In this document: positions 1 through 12,091 of the stretch, piece by piece | Layout: every line of letters starts with the position of its first letter | Numbering within the stretch: the stretch's first letter is position 1 | Assembly (NCBI GenBank): GCA_022496805.1 | Contig: CM040088.1 | Coordinates: 21,607,001-21,671,000, forward strand | Direction: 5' to 3' | Length of the DNA: 64,000 nt | From: Pohlia nutans | Lineage: Eukaryota > Streptophyta > Bryopsida > Bryales > Mniaceae | The notes under the pieces: model-generated | What the model saw: the letters and a program-made list of their open reading frames with translations, nothing else | Told to the model about the DNA's origin: nothing | Database searches by the model: none | Position numbers and translations under genes: made by a program

Positions 1-367
1 TACAAACAAATTGTGGAATTGGTATTTAGAGCATCGGTGGAAATGCTCTTAGGTAACTAATAAACGCATTTGAGCACTGGAAGCAACTTTCAAATCATGT
101 GGTCACCAAACAACAGTTTCTCTCCGCTATTGGGTCACTTGGTCACCTTGTTCTCACACTCCATGGTCAATGTGAATCAATGCGGTACAATGCCCCTTAC
201 TAGACGCGGTATGGTGTTGCAATATGCCGGAGGAGGACATGCTATATACTCGGGCCTAACAACGACATTTTCCAACCGCTGGATTGCAGTCCTACTGCCG
301 TTGGTTAGGAAAATTGTAAAGTTCAGTAATTGGGCCCCTTGTTGTAGTCTGTTGGGGGTTGCTCTAA

Positions 368-582
368 GAGCATCTCCAACGCAAGAGGGGCCGGGGGTAC
401 GCAAAGCAAGAATTTGGCAGGCCATGAATAGGAGCCAGGGGCCAGAATAAACGAACCAGCACGGTGCCTCCGATGGTCGCGGGCCCGTACTCTCATACTA
501 CAAACAATATAATTTTTTTTAGCACTTTGGCCCCGTCATCCACTCTAGTGGGCCAACCAAAGGCAACCCACTAGAGATGCTC
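368..582. mobile_element. Short TIR MITE with GAGCATCTC ends
   Basis: The stretch opens with GAGCATCTCCAACGCAAGAG and closes with the inverted form ending GAGATGCTC, giving terminal inverted repeats of about 10 good bases within a longer imperfect match. Length is 215 bp and it encodes nothing. Many plant MITEs start with this GAGCATCTC motif and are usually placed near hAT; that assignment is from family knowledge. I could not define a clear target-site duplication. Bases 1-367 before it hold no recognisable gene. Confidence 0.55.
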
Positions 583-619
583 CAAGTCCCTATCCAGACT
601 CTCCATTCACGATGGTAAA

Positions 620-798
620 TAGACCCGAAACCACAATATACTAAGGCCCACGCTATTTATGAGAGGCTTTACTAATAAAAAATATTGTGGTAAAATTCAT
701 CCACATTGAAAGTTGTTAAAATTAGATGAGAATTTGTCCAAATAGATGAATGCACCAACGCCATTCACCCAGCCACAGTAAATGGTGATTTCGGTGTA
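620..798. mobile_element. TA-flanked MITE, copy 1
   Basis: Bounded by TA on each side, with imperfect terminal inverted repeats (left CCGAAACCACAATATACT, right closing GGTGATTTCGGTG). A second copy with better ends lies at 39078-39269 and shares the internal stretch from the AATATTGTGGTAAAATTCAT motif to the right end. Non-coding. A TA target suggests Tc1/mariner (Stowaway-like) mobilisation, which is inference. Confidence 0.65.
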
Positions 799-2204
799 GT
801 ATTATTATTAATATACTGCAAGTAATGAGAATGAAGTAAAAATTCTCTCCAGGCACCTCTGTGCAAGAGAGGTGACCCAAAATCATTGATTGAAATGGCA
901 AAATTGATGAAGGACAGCCTGCAGTGCAGGGGAATGCAGGCCGCCTCCGCACTGCAGTCAACATGAATATCATAATTACTCCTGCCTAAATCTTGTGGCT
1001 GCTCCTCATTCACACCTGCAGCATTCAGGCCGTCGCAGTCCAAACCCAATTGATGCCGAGAGTCCAAAATCTTGGGCTGGAAAAATATAGGTAAATTTAC
1101 AAATTCAAAGCCAATGCGACGGCCGTTCGATGGAGGATTGGGTCTCTATTCTCAGACAACGCAATTATACCTCAAGAGTCCGTTGCATTGGTGCCAAAAC
1201 CCACAAAAGTGTTATCATGTAGGCACTTCCGAGGGCGACGACCTTTAAATTTTAAATCTAGTGTGAAGCCTGAGAGGCCAATTTTAGGCTTTCTTGCAAT
1301 TTGGAGGTGGGGGAGGGGGGCAACACTTTCACCAAGAAATTCATGGGTAACTTAAGTCATTTGAGTAATGTTGGATTGATTTAAGTGCCATACTAGTTTA
1401 AGTCCTTTTCCCTCAACAATAATGCCTCTAAACACGCAATTCCCTATTTTTGCACTCGGCCATATAATCATGCACTTGACTTCTAGGTGCACTAAAAATT
1501 TAGTCTGGTAGAAATTGCATGAAAATTTCGAGTCTCTTTCTACCAAAATTTTCATGCAATATATTATATTATACTATATTATTTTGAGCACTTGCTGTAG
1601 ACGCTACTGTATACTTTTGGGCTGCCCTTGAAGAACCCTCTTGACGTTTAAGAAGGTAGCCCGAAGAACATCTCCAAAAGTCTAAAGTAGCTGCCAAAAA
1701 ATAGAAGACGGCCAACATGATGTCGGCGTTGGCCAACAAGCACTATTGGCCAACGTTTTTGCTGTTTTTTTTACCAAAAGAAATGTTTTGTCTCTCTCCA
1801 CAACTGTTGCCCGATCATAGCTCCCTCCTTCCCTGGTTCCTTCATTTGATTGTAGATTGTTCCACAGTTGTTTAATTTAAGCGCAAGTTGGGAATATAGC
1901 CTCATCTTTTCATCACCTTTTCAAAGCACCAATCCATTTAAATTTTGGTTGAGAAAATTTACTTTTTCTCCATTATTCTCTCATAAATAAGCCCGTGGGG
2001 CTTGCTTTAACTTTTGGTGAATGTCTATTGTTACATGGGATATATTTTAAACCCCTCACCTTTTAATCCTATGGGTTTAAAATAATACCTCACTTTTTCA
2101 TCATCCTTGAGTGAATGTACAAATGTATCCGATAGAGCCAAAAATTTAACCCATTTTGTATCATTGAAGGGATCTCGAGAGTTTAGACTACAGTCACGTG
2201 TACT
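799..2204. other. Gene-free AT-rich DNA with repeat debris
   Basis: No convincing coding region on either strand. Bases 1434-1503 match the outer arm of the foldback element at 54399-56007 (shared core CGGCCATATAATCATGCACT), so a fragment of that family sits here. Around 1985-2030 a motif near GTGGGGCTT...TTTAAC recurs close to 37980, pointing to another dispersed repeat. The rest is unassigned. Confidence 0.5.
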
Positions 2205-2545
2205 ATCAAAAGTCATCTCATAAAATTAAGCAATCAAAAAATCATAAAAAATCACTACACTTAGAGTATAGCATTTCAACCCATCACAAGAAATTTCATC
2301 CACAAATTGTCAATATCTTATTTGTAATCAAATTTCAAAATAGTTTTGAATTTTAAGTTTTGAATTTTATAGAAAAATATTGGTGATTGCAATCGTAGAT
2401 CTAATTGTATGGATAGAATCTAAAATTCATAATGTACAACTTTTATTCATACATCAAGTTCAAAATATCCCTCTTAGTTGCATTTTATAATGCATCTTTA
2501 CAAAACTGCCCAATTTGGACAGGAGTGAGGACATTTAGGGGTTAA
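2205..2545 (-). mobile_element. Truncated copy of TTAA MITE family 1
   Basis: Reverse-orientation partial copy of the family defined by the full copies at 41948-42522 and 61139-61727. It keeps the family 5' end (read on the minus strand TTAACCCCTAAATGTCC, ending at the TTAA of 2542-2545) and the conserved core with the TACAACTTTTATTCATACAT motif. The other end is replaced by unrelated sequence from about 2036 to 2204. Confidence 0.7.
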
Positions 2546-2662
2546 GGGTCTTCACATGCTTGTTGCTATGGTATTTTGGCAATAGAATAAAAAGTCCACC
2601 TTCCATGAACAAAAAAGAAAAGAAAACTATCAACAAGGCTGCAATTGTCTTGCCTTGGTATT

Positions 2663-3288
2663 AAGGTGGTTACCCCATTCCCAATTGAATAAACTGATCT
2701 TGCATGGGAAATTAGCAGAACCCAGAGGACTAAATTTACACAAATGTGCCAAGTACATAAAAACCAATGCAAGTGGTTTGAGAATTTTAGGAGTCATTCC
2801 AAATTAGTTATGAATTTCTGAATGAACAAAGGTGGCCTTTCCATTCCCAACACCTAGACTCCTCTATTTCCGCCGCTTTCCGCCCCATACTCCACCATGC
2901 ATTGCCTATTTCCACATGGATATTCCCCAATCCCATCTTCAAATTAGAATCGACCGTTTACCCCATGCAGTCAACTGTGTCCACTAAGCCACGGTCCCAC
3001 TGCTTGTGACATTCATTTCCAACACCCCCTCTAAACCCTAAACCACCATCTGCCACTAACGCACTCCTCCCACTCCCATGAATATTGCTAAACTTTGTAC
3101 TAACTCATCTTAATCCCAGTCCTCTCCGCCCCCTAAACCATTACTCCCACTACTATTTTTGTCCAAAACTCAACCCATTTCCAACAGCCCATGAAGTGAC
3201 GTTGGTTTCTGAGTTTCCCACCGTTGGATTTGGAGCCAAACTATAGGCGTTGAAATAAGGAGCCAGTTGGGAATGGGGTAACCACCTT
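2663..3288. mobile_element. 626-bp TIR element upstream of CDPK gene 1
   Basis: Terminal inverted repeats of about 25 bp: left AAGGTGGTTACCCCATTCCC, right the reverse complement GGGAATGGGGTAACCACCTT. The inner sequence is non-coding, and its right end lies about 610 bp upstream of the kinase start codon. Flanks contain TTA on both sides but the exact duplication is ambiguous, so the superfamily (perhaps PIF/Harbinger) is open. Confidence 0.7.
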
Positions 3289-3899
3289 AGGACATCTGAA
3301 ACACATAACATTGTACTTGTACAACTAACAGGTGGAACGTTATCGCACCGAAGCCAATGAAAGAAAAACAAATAGGACATGTGAGGGCCAAAAGTGAATT
3401 TCAGATTAATTACAGCAGTGAGATAGAGAGAGTTCATACTGAATACATGTGCAAGTCCCGTACAACGAAGTCCTCTTCACAGCCCAGCTACCCCATCCAC
3501 CCACAACGACGAACGTATTCATTCGTTGCATCCTCATCCATGCGGTCATCATCCATCCGTAAGGCTTGTGAAGGGCGAAGCTAGAGAGCAGGGGAGAGAG
3601 AGACCACCTTCGGGAGACGGGGACGGAGAGGCCGCACTGGCTCTCCATTCTTCGAGTTCCTCGATTTGTTCTTCACAGGTTTCGGTTTAGATTGTAGGTG
3701 CGGTGAATTTGGATCGGTTTAGGGTTTTTCGGCGTCGTTTCTGGTCGTGGTTTGGGGTCGTTTGGAAGATTAGGGTGGATGTTCATTGCGAGGTGAGAGA
3801 GGTGGATGCTTATGTTTGCAGCAGGGAAATTGGGAGTGAGAAGCTCCGGTGGAGAACGGAGCTCGGGTTTGATGAGATTGGGCTAGAGAGGGCGGCGAG
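3289..3899 (+). promoter_or_regulatory. Presumed promoter and 5' UTR of CDPK gene 1
   Basis: The stretch between the TIR element and the kinase start is richer in G and C than the surrounding DNA. It contains a purine tract at 3588-3603 and a CT/GT-rich segment at 3650-3770 typical of plant 5' leaders. No TATA box or start site can be fixed by eye, and a 5'-UTR intron cannot be excluded (CACAG followed by GT at about 3674-3681). Confidence 0.4.
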
Positions 3900-5486
3900 A
3901 TGGGGAACTGTTGCGTGGGATCTTCTTCGACGAAGAAATCGAGGAAGGAGAAGAGGCCCAACCCGTTTGCCAACGATGGTTATCAGGGTGGTGTGACGCA
4001 AATTTTGAAGAACCAGCCGAAGGCGCGGATATTAGACAAGTACGTGCTGGGCAGGGAGCTTGGGCGCGGGGAGTTTGGCATCACGTATCTGTGCACGGAC
4101 AAGGAGACGCAGGAGGTTTTCGCTTGCAAGTCGATCTCCAAGAAGAAGCTGAGAACCGCCGTGGATGTGGAGGATGTGCGGCGGGAGGTCGCCATCATGA
4201 AGCATTTGCCGGAGCATCCGAATATCGTGACGCTCAAGGGCGCGTACGAGGACGACAGCGCGGTGCATTTGGTGATGGAGCTTTGCGAGGGCGGGGAACT
4301 TTTCGATCGCATCATTGCGCGCGGCCATTACACGGAGCGGGGCGCGGCGCAGGTGACGCGGACCATCGTGGAGGTCGTGCAGACGTGTCACCGACAGGGC
4401 GTGATGCACCGCGACCTGAAGCCGGAGAATTTCTTGTTCGCGAATCAGAAGGAGAGCTCGCCGTTGAAGGCGATCGATTTCGGGTTGTCGGTGTTCTTCA
4501 AGCCGGGGGAGAAGTTCTCTGAGATCGTGGGGAGTCCGTATTACATGGCGCCGGAGGTGTTGAAGCGGAACTACGGGCCGGAGGTGGACGTGTGGAGCGC
4601 GGGGGTGATTTTGTACATCCTGCTATGTGGAGTGCCGCCGTTTTGGGCGGAGACGGAGCAAGGCGTGGCGCAGGCCATTCTGCGCGGGATATTGGACTTC
4701 AAGAGGGATCCGTGGCCGAAGGTGTCTGACGCAGCGAAGTCGCTGGTGCGGCACATGTTGGAACCGGACCCGAAAGCGCGGTACAATGCGCAGCAGGTGC
4801 TGGATCACCCGTGGCTGCAGAACGCAAAGAAGAACCCGAACGTGCCGCTGGACGCGGTTCGGTCGCGGCTGAAGCAGTTCTCGGCGATGAACAAGCTGAA
4901 GAAGCGGGCGTTACAGGTGATCGCGGAGCATCTGGGCGGGGAGGAGATAGAGGGGTTGAAGGAGATGTTCGAGAAGCTGGACACGGACAACACAGGCGCC
5001 ATCACCTTTGAGAAACTGAAGATGGGGCTAATTGAGATAGGGTCTCAATTGACAGAGCACGAAGTGCGCTCGCTGATGGAAGCGGCAGATGTGGATGGCA
5101 ACGGGACGCTGGATTACGGGGAATTTGTAGCTGCCACGGTCCATTTGCAACGCCTGGACGACGACGAGCACCTCCGCAAGGCCTTCGATTTCTTCGATCA
5201 GGACGGCAGCGGGTACATCGAGACAGAGGAGTTACGCGAAGCCATCGGAGAGTCACTGACGGGCTCCCCAAGCGAGACGGATGCGGTGCAGGGCATTCTG
5301 TCGGAGGTCGATACCGACAAGGATGGCCGCATCAGTTACGATGAATTCGCGGCCATGATGCGCAGAGGGACCGACTGGAGGAAAGCATCACGGCAGTACT
5401 CACGGGATCGTTTCAATAGTTTGAGTATGCGGCTGTTCAGGGACGGATCCCTGAATCCTCCAAGCTACTCCATAACCTCCCGGTAG
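3900..5486 (+). CDS. CPK: Calcium-dependent protein kinase, group III-like (gene 1)
   Basis: A 528-residue plant CDPK that phosphorylates Ser/Thr in response to calcium. It opens MGNCC, so Gly2 can be myristoylated and Cys4/Cys5 palmitoylated, which implies membrane attachment. The kinase domain spans about 48-306, with a glycine loop at 55-60, Lys77, HRD Asp172, DFG Asp193 and APE at 217-219. An autoinhibitory junction lies near 318-345. Four complete EF-hand loops follow at 361-372, 397-408, 433-444 and 471-482. The tail [19 protein letters not shown] is the signature I associate with angiosperm group III CDPKs (CPK7/8/10/32 type). The ATG is fixed by the MGNCC motif. The coding part has no intron, unusual for flowering-plant CDPKs. 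Its near twin lies inverted at 58788-60365. Confidence 0.95.
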   Translation: MGNCCVGSSSTKKSRKEKRPNPFANDGYQGGVTQILKNQPKARILDKYVLGRELGRGEFGITYLCTDKETQEVFACKSISKKKLRTAVDVEDVRREVAIMKHLPEHPNIVTLKGAYEDDSAVHLVMELCEGGELFDRIIARGHYTERGAAQVTRTIVEVVQTCHRQGVMHRDLKPENFLFANQKESSPLKAIDFGLSVFFKPGEKFSEIVGSPYYMAPEVLKRNYGPEVDVWSAGVILYILLCGVPPFWAETEQGVAQAILRGILDFKRDPWPKVSDAAKSLVRHMLEPDPKARYNAQQVLDHPWLQNAKKNPNVPLDAVRSRLKQFSAMNKLKKRALQVIAEHLGGEEIEGLKEMFEKLDTDNTGAITFEKLKMGLIEIGSQLTEHEVRSLMEAADVDGNGTLDYGEFVAATVHLQRLDDDEHLRKAFDFFDQDGSGYIETEELREAIGESLTGSPSETDAVQGILSEVDTDKDGRISYDEFAAMMRRGTDWRKASRQYSRDRFNSLSMRLFRDGSLNPPSYSITSR

Positions 5487-8400
5487 AATTCGTGCGATTA
5501 GTTTGCAATGTTTTGACCCTCAGTCAGTTACCACGGAGGCCCTGGGCAATGGTACAATGGCATCATCATAATTGTGATAGTGTAGAATTCGTGGGAGGGC
5601 GTACCTGTACAGATTACTTTTTGGTTGGGGTTGTGTTGCCTCTCTAGGAGCTTTAGTTGCGCTTTCAGGAAATTCGGCGATCATCTTTAGGGTTGGTGGC
5701 TAGCTTTATTCGACAGACAGGGTGGTGCCTCTCGGGATTATTCCAGAAACACTCGGTGGTTACATGCAGGGTTGCACGATGATGGACATGGATAAACTCA
5801 TAGAACAGTGGTGGTAGATGGTAAGAGGAGACTTGGTTTTTGGTACTTGTTGGTTCATCGTCTTCATCCATTGGTGATCATTCCGGAGGTTCCAATCAGA
5901 GGCCTAACAATCGTTGCGCGCCCAGACTCATGACTACTAACGTGGACATCATAGCTCATGAGGAGGATCAGCCAAAGACCTGGATTAGGGGTATCCACCA
6001 CTTTGCTTTTCAGCATTGTGACTCTTTAGATTGATGGCTGGCGAATATGTGAATTTCATTACGGAACTGTCCGAAACTGTTAGTGGCATGGGATTCTCGT
6101 CTCCATGCACCAGTGCCCTTTGCAGTGCATATTTGTTTCCAAAAAGGTGCTGGATGAAGGCATTCGTCACTTTGCGTTATCACAGGCGCTGCATATCTTT
6201 ATGCAGAGGAAGTTTCTTGGAGTACTTCGGCGTCTTTTGGTGATCGGGAGTTGAAACATCACATTTCTCGGAAGTTACAGAATAATTCTTTTTTCCTTTC
6301 CTTTTTTGGTTCCCCTCTCTGAACCGAGCCTGGGGTAGTAGAGATATTTAGCTGAGATCAATATGCTGCCGCAGAAACTCCCAACGATTGATTGGGTGAG
6401 AGTATGCTAGTCTGCTGGCACTCTACTCATCAATCATCCGGGGGGTTAGGGAGATTCGGAAGAATGCTATGGGGGGGGATTAGAGGCTAGTTTGGTAAGA
6501 ACTGGGTATCATCCACACTTTTGCAGACCTCGTGCCATCCCGGAAGGAAATACTCATGTACACTCGGTAGGTCTGGTATGTGCCTAGCATCACACAGGAT
6601 ATCAGTGTGCTTGCTGGAAGTTTGTAACATAAATCAACTTCATTAATTTCTGAGATTTGATACTTGAATCAATCAATCAAGCTGATATTTTAAGTGTATC
6701 TGTTGTCACGGTTGATTGATTACGTCTTCTTCTTCGAGGACAATAGCATCGTCGTGCGACTCTTTTGAAATTTGCAACTGACCTTTGACCTTTTGAGCAG
6801 TGATGTGTTGTGCAGCAAAGTGGACGACCAGGTCTGAGACTGTTCACGATGGGACAGCCTGGATTTTTTGGTAGCAAGGGAATGACTCCCTTCCACGTAG
6901 GGCTTGGCCGGAGACAGCCACTGTTGCTTTTCGTTGCGTTGTGATGCCACAAGTCTGCCTTTTTGAATTTGGGTGTCACACGGGTACCTTCTGTTGCACT
7001 AAACTCTGCGTCTGTTCCTTCCTGGAGAAGAATTTCAATGTGATGGGATGCTTATCTAGAGTCAACTTTTGGGTGCTAGCTTACTGTAGTTCTCCAACTC
7101 CTAGCAACACAAGTCCCTCGTTTATGACATTTTCAATCAACGCAGAAGCTTCCCTTTCAACCGGGTGTCCAACTATACTCCCTCTGTCCGACTTCTTGAT
7201 TCCCTTGCCAATTTGTCCCACAATAAGCTTCCTCCCACAATGAGCTTCCTCTTTGCTCAAACTACTACTCCTATTGGCTCAGGGTCCACATGACTGTATT
7301 CAGGGTCCACACCATTGGAGTAGTTAAGTCTTCTATTTTCAAGGTACAAGAAGCTTCATATGGGACATGGAGTATAACGCATACAGGGAGGTGGCATCAA
7401 GTTGCACTCTGTAGCTGCTTATTCCAAATCATGCACATTTAAGCATGCAAGCAAGGAGGTTTTCACCCTCAACATCTTGAGCGTTTCTTTACCAAATGAA
7501 ATAAACAAACACTCCATCTCGTTGTACATCTCAAGAGGATTTTAATGAGCCTAAGCTCGTCTTCTGATTCCAAGAGGTTTGTTCGTTATAAGGATTTGAA
7601 GATCTAATATTCTTCACTTGGGGTTTATTGTTTCTTGGTGAATGTGGACACTATAGGAAACCTCAATTCTTGGGGGTTTGATATCAAATTGAAGCTCTAG
7701 CAATTATTTTTGAAATAATGTTTCCACCCTACTTCTAATTTTCAAAGTTGTGTACACAATGATTGATTTTCGAAATTTGTATGAATTTGGTGGTAGTGTG
7801 GTGATGAAAGACTATCACATCCCTTTCAAAAGCATGCTCGGACACCATTGTCGCGTTCAAAATAAATACTTTTTCGTATTGTTTCTTGGATAGACAAAGA
7901 AAGAATCTATATACAAATGTAGGGCCAAAAATTGTAAAAAATAAATATATCCTTCAAAAATAATACAAATAGATAATTCCATAATGTATGTATGCAACAA
8001 AAAAAACAAAAAACAAAAATTGTACAAAATAGGCCTTCAATATTTATAATAAAAATAATTTATTAGTCCTTCATGAAGTCATTGAAGACTCGTACAAATT
8101 AGTTCCTACCATCAGTACACCGATTTTTGCCATTACTGTAAGGTAGTGGTGCATATTTCCGTCTGAATTTCAGGTTTGCATATTTAGGCTTGTGAAAGAA
8201 GTTTATAATTTTTGGATGTTCCGCAAAGCTAGTGCAAAGGCATCCCAAAAAGAAAACACATTTTTTGAGCATTTCTACAATTTTCTATGAATTTTTAAGC
8301 TTGAAAGCATAGAGTGGCCATTAACCACCTGTAGGGTCCTGGCTTTCATGAGAGGTTGGATTATGAAAATAGTGCGCTTACTGCACCAATCAGAAGCACT

Positions 8401-9624
8401 CAACTTTCCAAGGCATGGACGTAATTAGAACGTTCCTAGGAAATTTTTAGGTCCAGGCTGGGTGGTTTCTAGGACCCAGCCCCCCAATCCTAGGGGTCGG
8501 AAATTGGGACTGGTTGGAAATTGGGACTGCTACCTTAAGTCATAGTAATTGAGAGTATTTGAGAATTCTTACAGTAATGTACATTTGAGATGTATGTATT
8601 GAAATTAGTGTGAGGATTGGTGTAAAGTTTCACACTAATTTTGTGACTCATAGTAATGGCAATAATCGGTGTAGTAGAAAACCTTGTTAAAGATAATATG
8701 AAATGTTACATTGAATGTGTTATAAATAAACTACACTAAATAAGAGTATTAAAGGGGGGACTTACTTTGTAAAGTTCATAGGTCACAATACTAAATCCGT
8801 GAAAATAAATATGTTATTGTTCTTAGTTCTAAAGTTGTGTTGTTCTGCATGTACACATATAAAATTAAAAATAAATAAATAAATTGTTACTAAAAAGAAC
8901 TGCGTTTTGTATAGTAACGGTGAATCTATATATAGTGTGAAATGTTCATAAATTAGTATGGGTCTTCTTAATACCCCTATTTAGTGTAGATAACACAATT
9001 TTCACGTTCTCACGTTTATCCATAATACATTCAATACGACGTTTCTATGACATTTCTAACAATTATTTTACTTGTACATGTATATCATTGTAGCCAATAC
9101 AACTATAGTTGGAAAGAAACTTCAGTATAAAAATATGTCTAAGATTATAAGCCATTTTTTTTGGAAATTATAAGTAATTTTTGCCCAATGTCACACAAAT
9201 TACTTTTAAATTGCCAAAGTGTAGAAAATTATGATTCTTCACATTTCTTGAGATTTTTTGGCTAATCAAGTGTGAGTTGTAGTGGAAGAAAGAGCTTTGT
9301 TTTATAATGAATTCACTCTTAGTTAAATGATATGGGATAAGGACTTGCAAATCCACGTTAATTTTCAATACACTATATTCGCAATAGATTTTGGTGCTCA
9401 ATTGAACATAGAAAATGATCTTATATGAAAAAGTCTTAAAAAAAATTAGAAGATCAATTAATCTTTCACCTCTAAAAAGGATTTTTTTGGTTTAAGGCTT
9501 TTATGCATGAAATGTGGATAGTAAAGTTGTGAAAGATGTGTATGAGTCAATAAGAAACTGTGTGTTGTAATCAAGATTTTGGGGCTCAATTGTGCATAAT
9601 AGACTAACTTATCTTCAGTTTTGC
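5487..9624. other. 3' flank of CDPK gene 1, then gene-free DNA
   Basis: Bases 5487 to about 7250 have a composition like transcribed leader or trailer and probably include the kinase 3' UTR, but I see no polyadenylation signal I would trust and no second gene. From 7250 to 9624 the DNA is AT-rich and only short spurious frames occur. Bases 8400-8530 contain a local repeat (GGAAATTGGGACTG twice). No RNA gene was recognised. Confidence 0.5.
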
Positions 9625-9739
9625 TTAACTCCTAAATGCCCACAATCCTCTCCAGATTGGGTAGTTTTGATGGATGAGAAAAATTGGATGAAATCTGTAC
9701 ATCGTCCAAAAAATGAACGCTTGAGCAGTTAGGGGTTAA
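9625..9739 (+). mobile_element. 115-bp deletion derivative of TTAA MITE family 1
   Basis: Carries both ends of family 1 joined directly: left TTAACTCCTAAATGCCCACA, right GCAGTTAGGGGTTAA. The first about 40 bp match the left end and the last about 70 bp match the right end of the complete copies; the whole core is missing. TTAA is present at both borders (9625-9628 and 9736-9739). Confidence 0.85.
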
Positions 9740-10589
9740 CTAAGAACAATTGTACAATCAAATGATCATTCACCTCCAAAAATTATTTTTTGATTTGAAA
9801 TATTTCTTCTTAAGTTATGGGGCGTTTGTATGGTACAGTCAACTAGAATTCTTGTCCCTGTGCACTCTTTTGAGGATTTTGAGAATTTGAAAAATCCAAT
9901 TCAGAGAAAAAAATATTTTTGTGAAATCTAAAGTGGTAGGATGGACTGTACTGATAAATGAGAAAAGTTTTTTGATAGAAAATTAAAAATTTGGCATTAT
10001 ATTTTAACAGAAGATGAAACAAAGGGTAAACTAGTGCATTGTCACAGTGCATAATATGCACTCTAAATTCTAAAAGAGAAGGAGAACAGAGAGTTGTGAA
10101 TGGACTTTTGAGCTATAAAATTTTCTAGTGTTCAATTATATGAAGAAAAATATCTTCCAATTTTTTCAATTTTTTTGAATTGATTAAAGTTTCAAAATTT
10201 AAAATGTGTTATTTTTGAGAGGAATTAATTGTTTCTCTATTAATTTTTTTTTGGATGGATTTCTTTTCTTAATGAACTTGAGAATGAAATTTTGCAAGTT
10301 GGCTTAATTTTACATTTTTTAATAGATAGAATGAAGTGTGAGCTATATTTACATTCAAAGTTTGATCATAAATGGGTAAAACTGTTATTAAAATGGGAGT
10401 TTTGATACTCAAAATCTTCAACATAAAATCATTTTAACATTCTAAAATTTTACTTTTTGGATAATATGTACATAAATCTAGAAGCTAATTCACTCATTTT
10501 TCATTGAATCATTGCTACATAATTTTCAAATTGGTTTGGTTAGCTTTTTAAACAAAATGCTCAAAGTGCACAAATGTGCACCAAAATCA

Positions 10590-10798
10590 GGGTTGTTCGG
10601 ATGTTGGGATACGGACGTGCGCGTCCCAGCGTCCGACGACTTAGAAAAAATGGGTTTTTTTACCCTAGCGGACGGCCAACCGGAGGTTTTACCACAGCGG
10701 ACGGCGGACATCGATATCGGACGGCCCAGCGGGTGCCCGATCGAATGGTGGAGCGGACGACACAACGATTTAATCAAATCTGAACCGTTCGATTTGGT
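10590..10798. other. CpG-rich GGACGG/CGTCCG segment
   Basis: A GC- and CpG-rich island in AT-rich surroundings, built from variants of GGACGG and CGTCCG (for example CGGACGTGCGCGTCC, a short palindrome). It has no credible gene. It abuts a family 1 MITE copy exactly as the similar island at 15640-15912 does. Confidence 0.55.
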
Positions 10799-11810
10799 AA
10801 AACATCCCCAAATTTGGCAGTGCTGCAAGATTCGTTGTAAAATACAATGAAGAGGGATGTTTGGAAGTTGGAACTTGATGTATGAATAAAAATTGTACGT
10901 TATGAATGTTAGATTTACAATTACTATCACCAATATTTTTGTATAAAATTTGAAAATTAGAATTCAAAACTCTATTGTGATTTGAATAGGACTAATTGAA
11001 TAAGCTATTGATAATCCCATAACGAAATTTCTTGTGATGGGTCGAGATTTTTCTGTTCCTTGATTTTATCATTTGACGTTTTCAAGAGCACTTTTACACT
11101 AAAATCTTCACAAAAAATGGCCTCCACAATGTGGCATGAAATGAAGGGTAAAATTTTCACAAACAATACCCTTTCTATTCGGTTCTTCGGTTTAGGGTGT
11201 ATGAGGTTAACTCCTAAAAGCCGGAGGGGTATTGAACAAAACATAGATGTGTTATAATATGTGCCTTCCATATGTTTGATGAATTTTGGTTCAATGGACA
11301 AAATGTAGGGCATCATCTCTACAAATTCTCCGTATGGTCAAACTTCCAAAAATAAATTTAGATATTTCATTAATGAATTGAAAAGCATTAACCTTTGAAA
11401 ATTTGTATAAATTCTAACTTTCGCTTTTAGAGTTTAATATTTCGCATGATTGGTTCAAGTTGGTTTATCTATTGTAAACTTCAAAAAAGCAAAAGGAATG
11501 ATGGAGGGAACATCATTACTTTCCCAAAATAGCAAATTTTAGAACACTAAGACAATGTTGAGGTGATCTAGTTTGAAAAATTCTCCCAGGTGGAGTTTAA
11601 CTGGGATCGACATAATTCAAATTGCGTTGGAAAGCAGACTTGATGTAGTATTTTAAACTATTTTTTATTCTTTTAGAAAATGGCTTTTTCTGTTTCGGGC
11701 AGCGACCAAAAAATGGTTTAGGGTCGTTTAGGGGTTAATTTTGCATAATAAATTTAATAAAAAATCCACAATGCAAAAAGTGCATGATGGATGAAAAAAC
11801 GGACGGTTTA
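10799..11810 (+). mobile_element. TTAA MITE family 1, interrupted copy
   Basis: Diverged family 1 copy in two pieces. Bases about 10799-11210 match the left and core part; 11735-11810 match the right part (AAAAAATCCACAATGCAAAA, then GTGCATGATGGATGA). Between them sits a family 2 element at 11207-11738 with TTAA duplicated. The right end has decayed into telomere-like GGGTTTAGGGTTTAGGG at about 11821-11837. Confidence 0.75.
11207..11738 (-). mobile_element. TTAA MITE family 2, nested in family 1
   Basis: A 532-bp non-coding element starting TTAACTCCTAAAAGCC and ending GTCGTTTAGGGGTTAA. It is the reverse-orientation relative of 39749-40297, with shared blocks such as CTAGATGTGTT, CCGTACGGTCAAACTT (here CCGTATGGTCAAACTT) and TCTCC...TGGAGTTTAA. 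The flanking family 1 sequence resumes immediately after the second TTAA, which shows that TTAA is the target duplication. Confidence 0.85.
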
Positions 11811-12091
11811 CTAGGTTTACGGGTTTAGGGTTTAGGGTATATTGGTATTGCCATTTGAAGTTTCAAAAAACCATATTTTTTATTCCTGCCTTGCAATTTC
11901 AAAAGATTTTGACCGTCATTTATGAGCATATTTTGCATCACAATATTTGAAATTAAAAAATTTATGTCAAAAGTACATCATTTGTATCAATTTTATGCCC
12001 ATATACTCCATATCTGCATATTGCATACCAGCACAAAATCAAACAAGGCAACATAACCCAAGATGATAAGACAATTGTATAATATATTAAT

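Noticed and set aside
10512..10933. Open frames of 112 and 135 codons on opposite strands
   Set aside because: They overlap the CGTCCG-rich island and the start of a MITE; no domain and no conserved start.
11821..11837. GGGTTTAGGGTTTAGGG as an interstitial telomere
   Set aside because: Only about two units, located in the decayed end of a MITE whose own terminus is TTAGGGG; it probably reflects that end, not a telomere.
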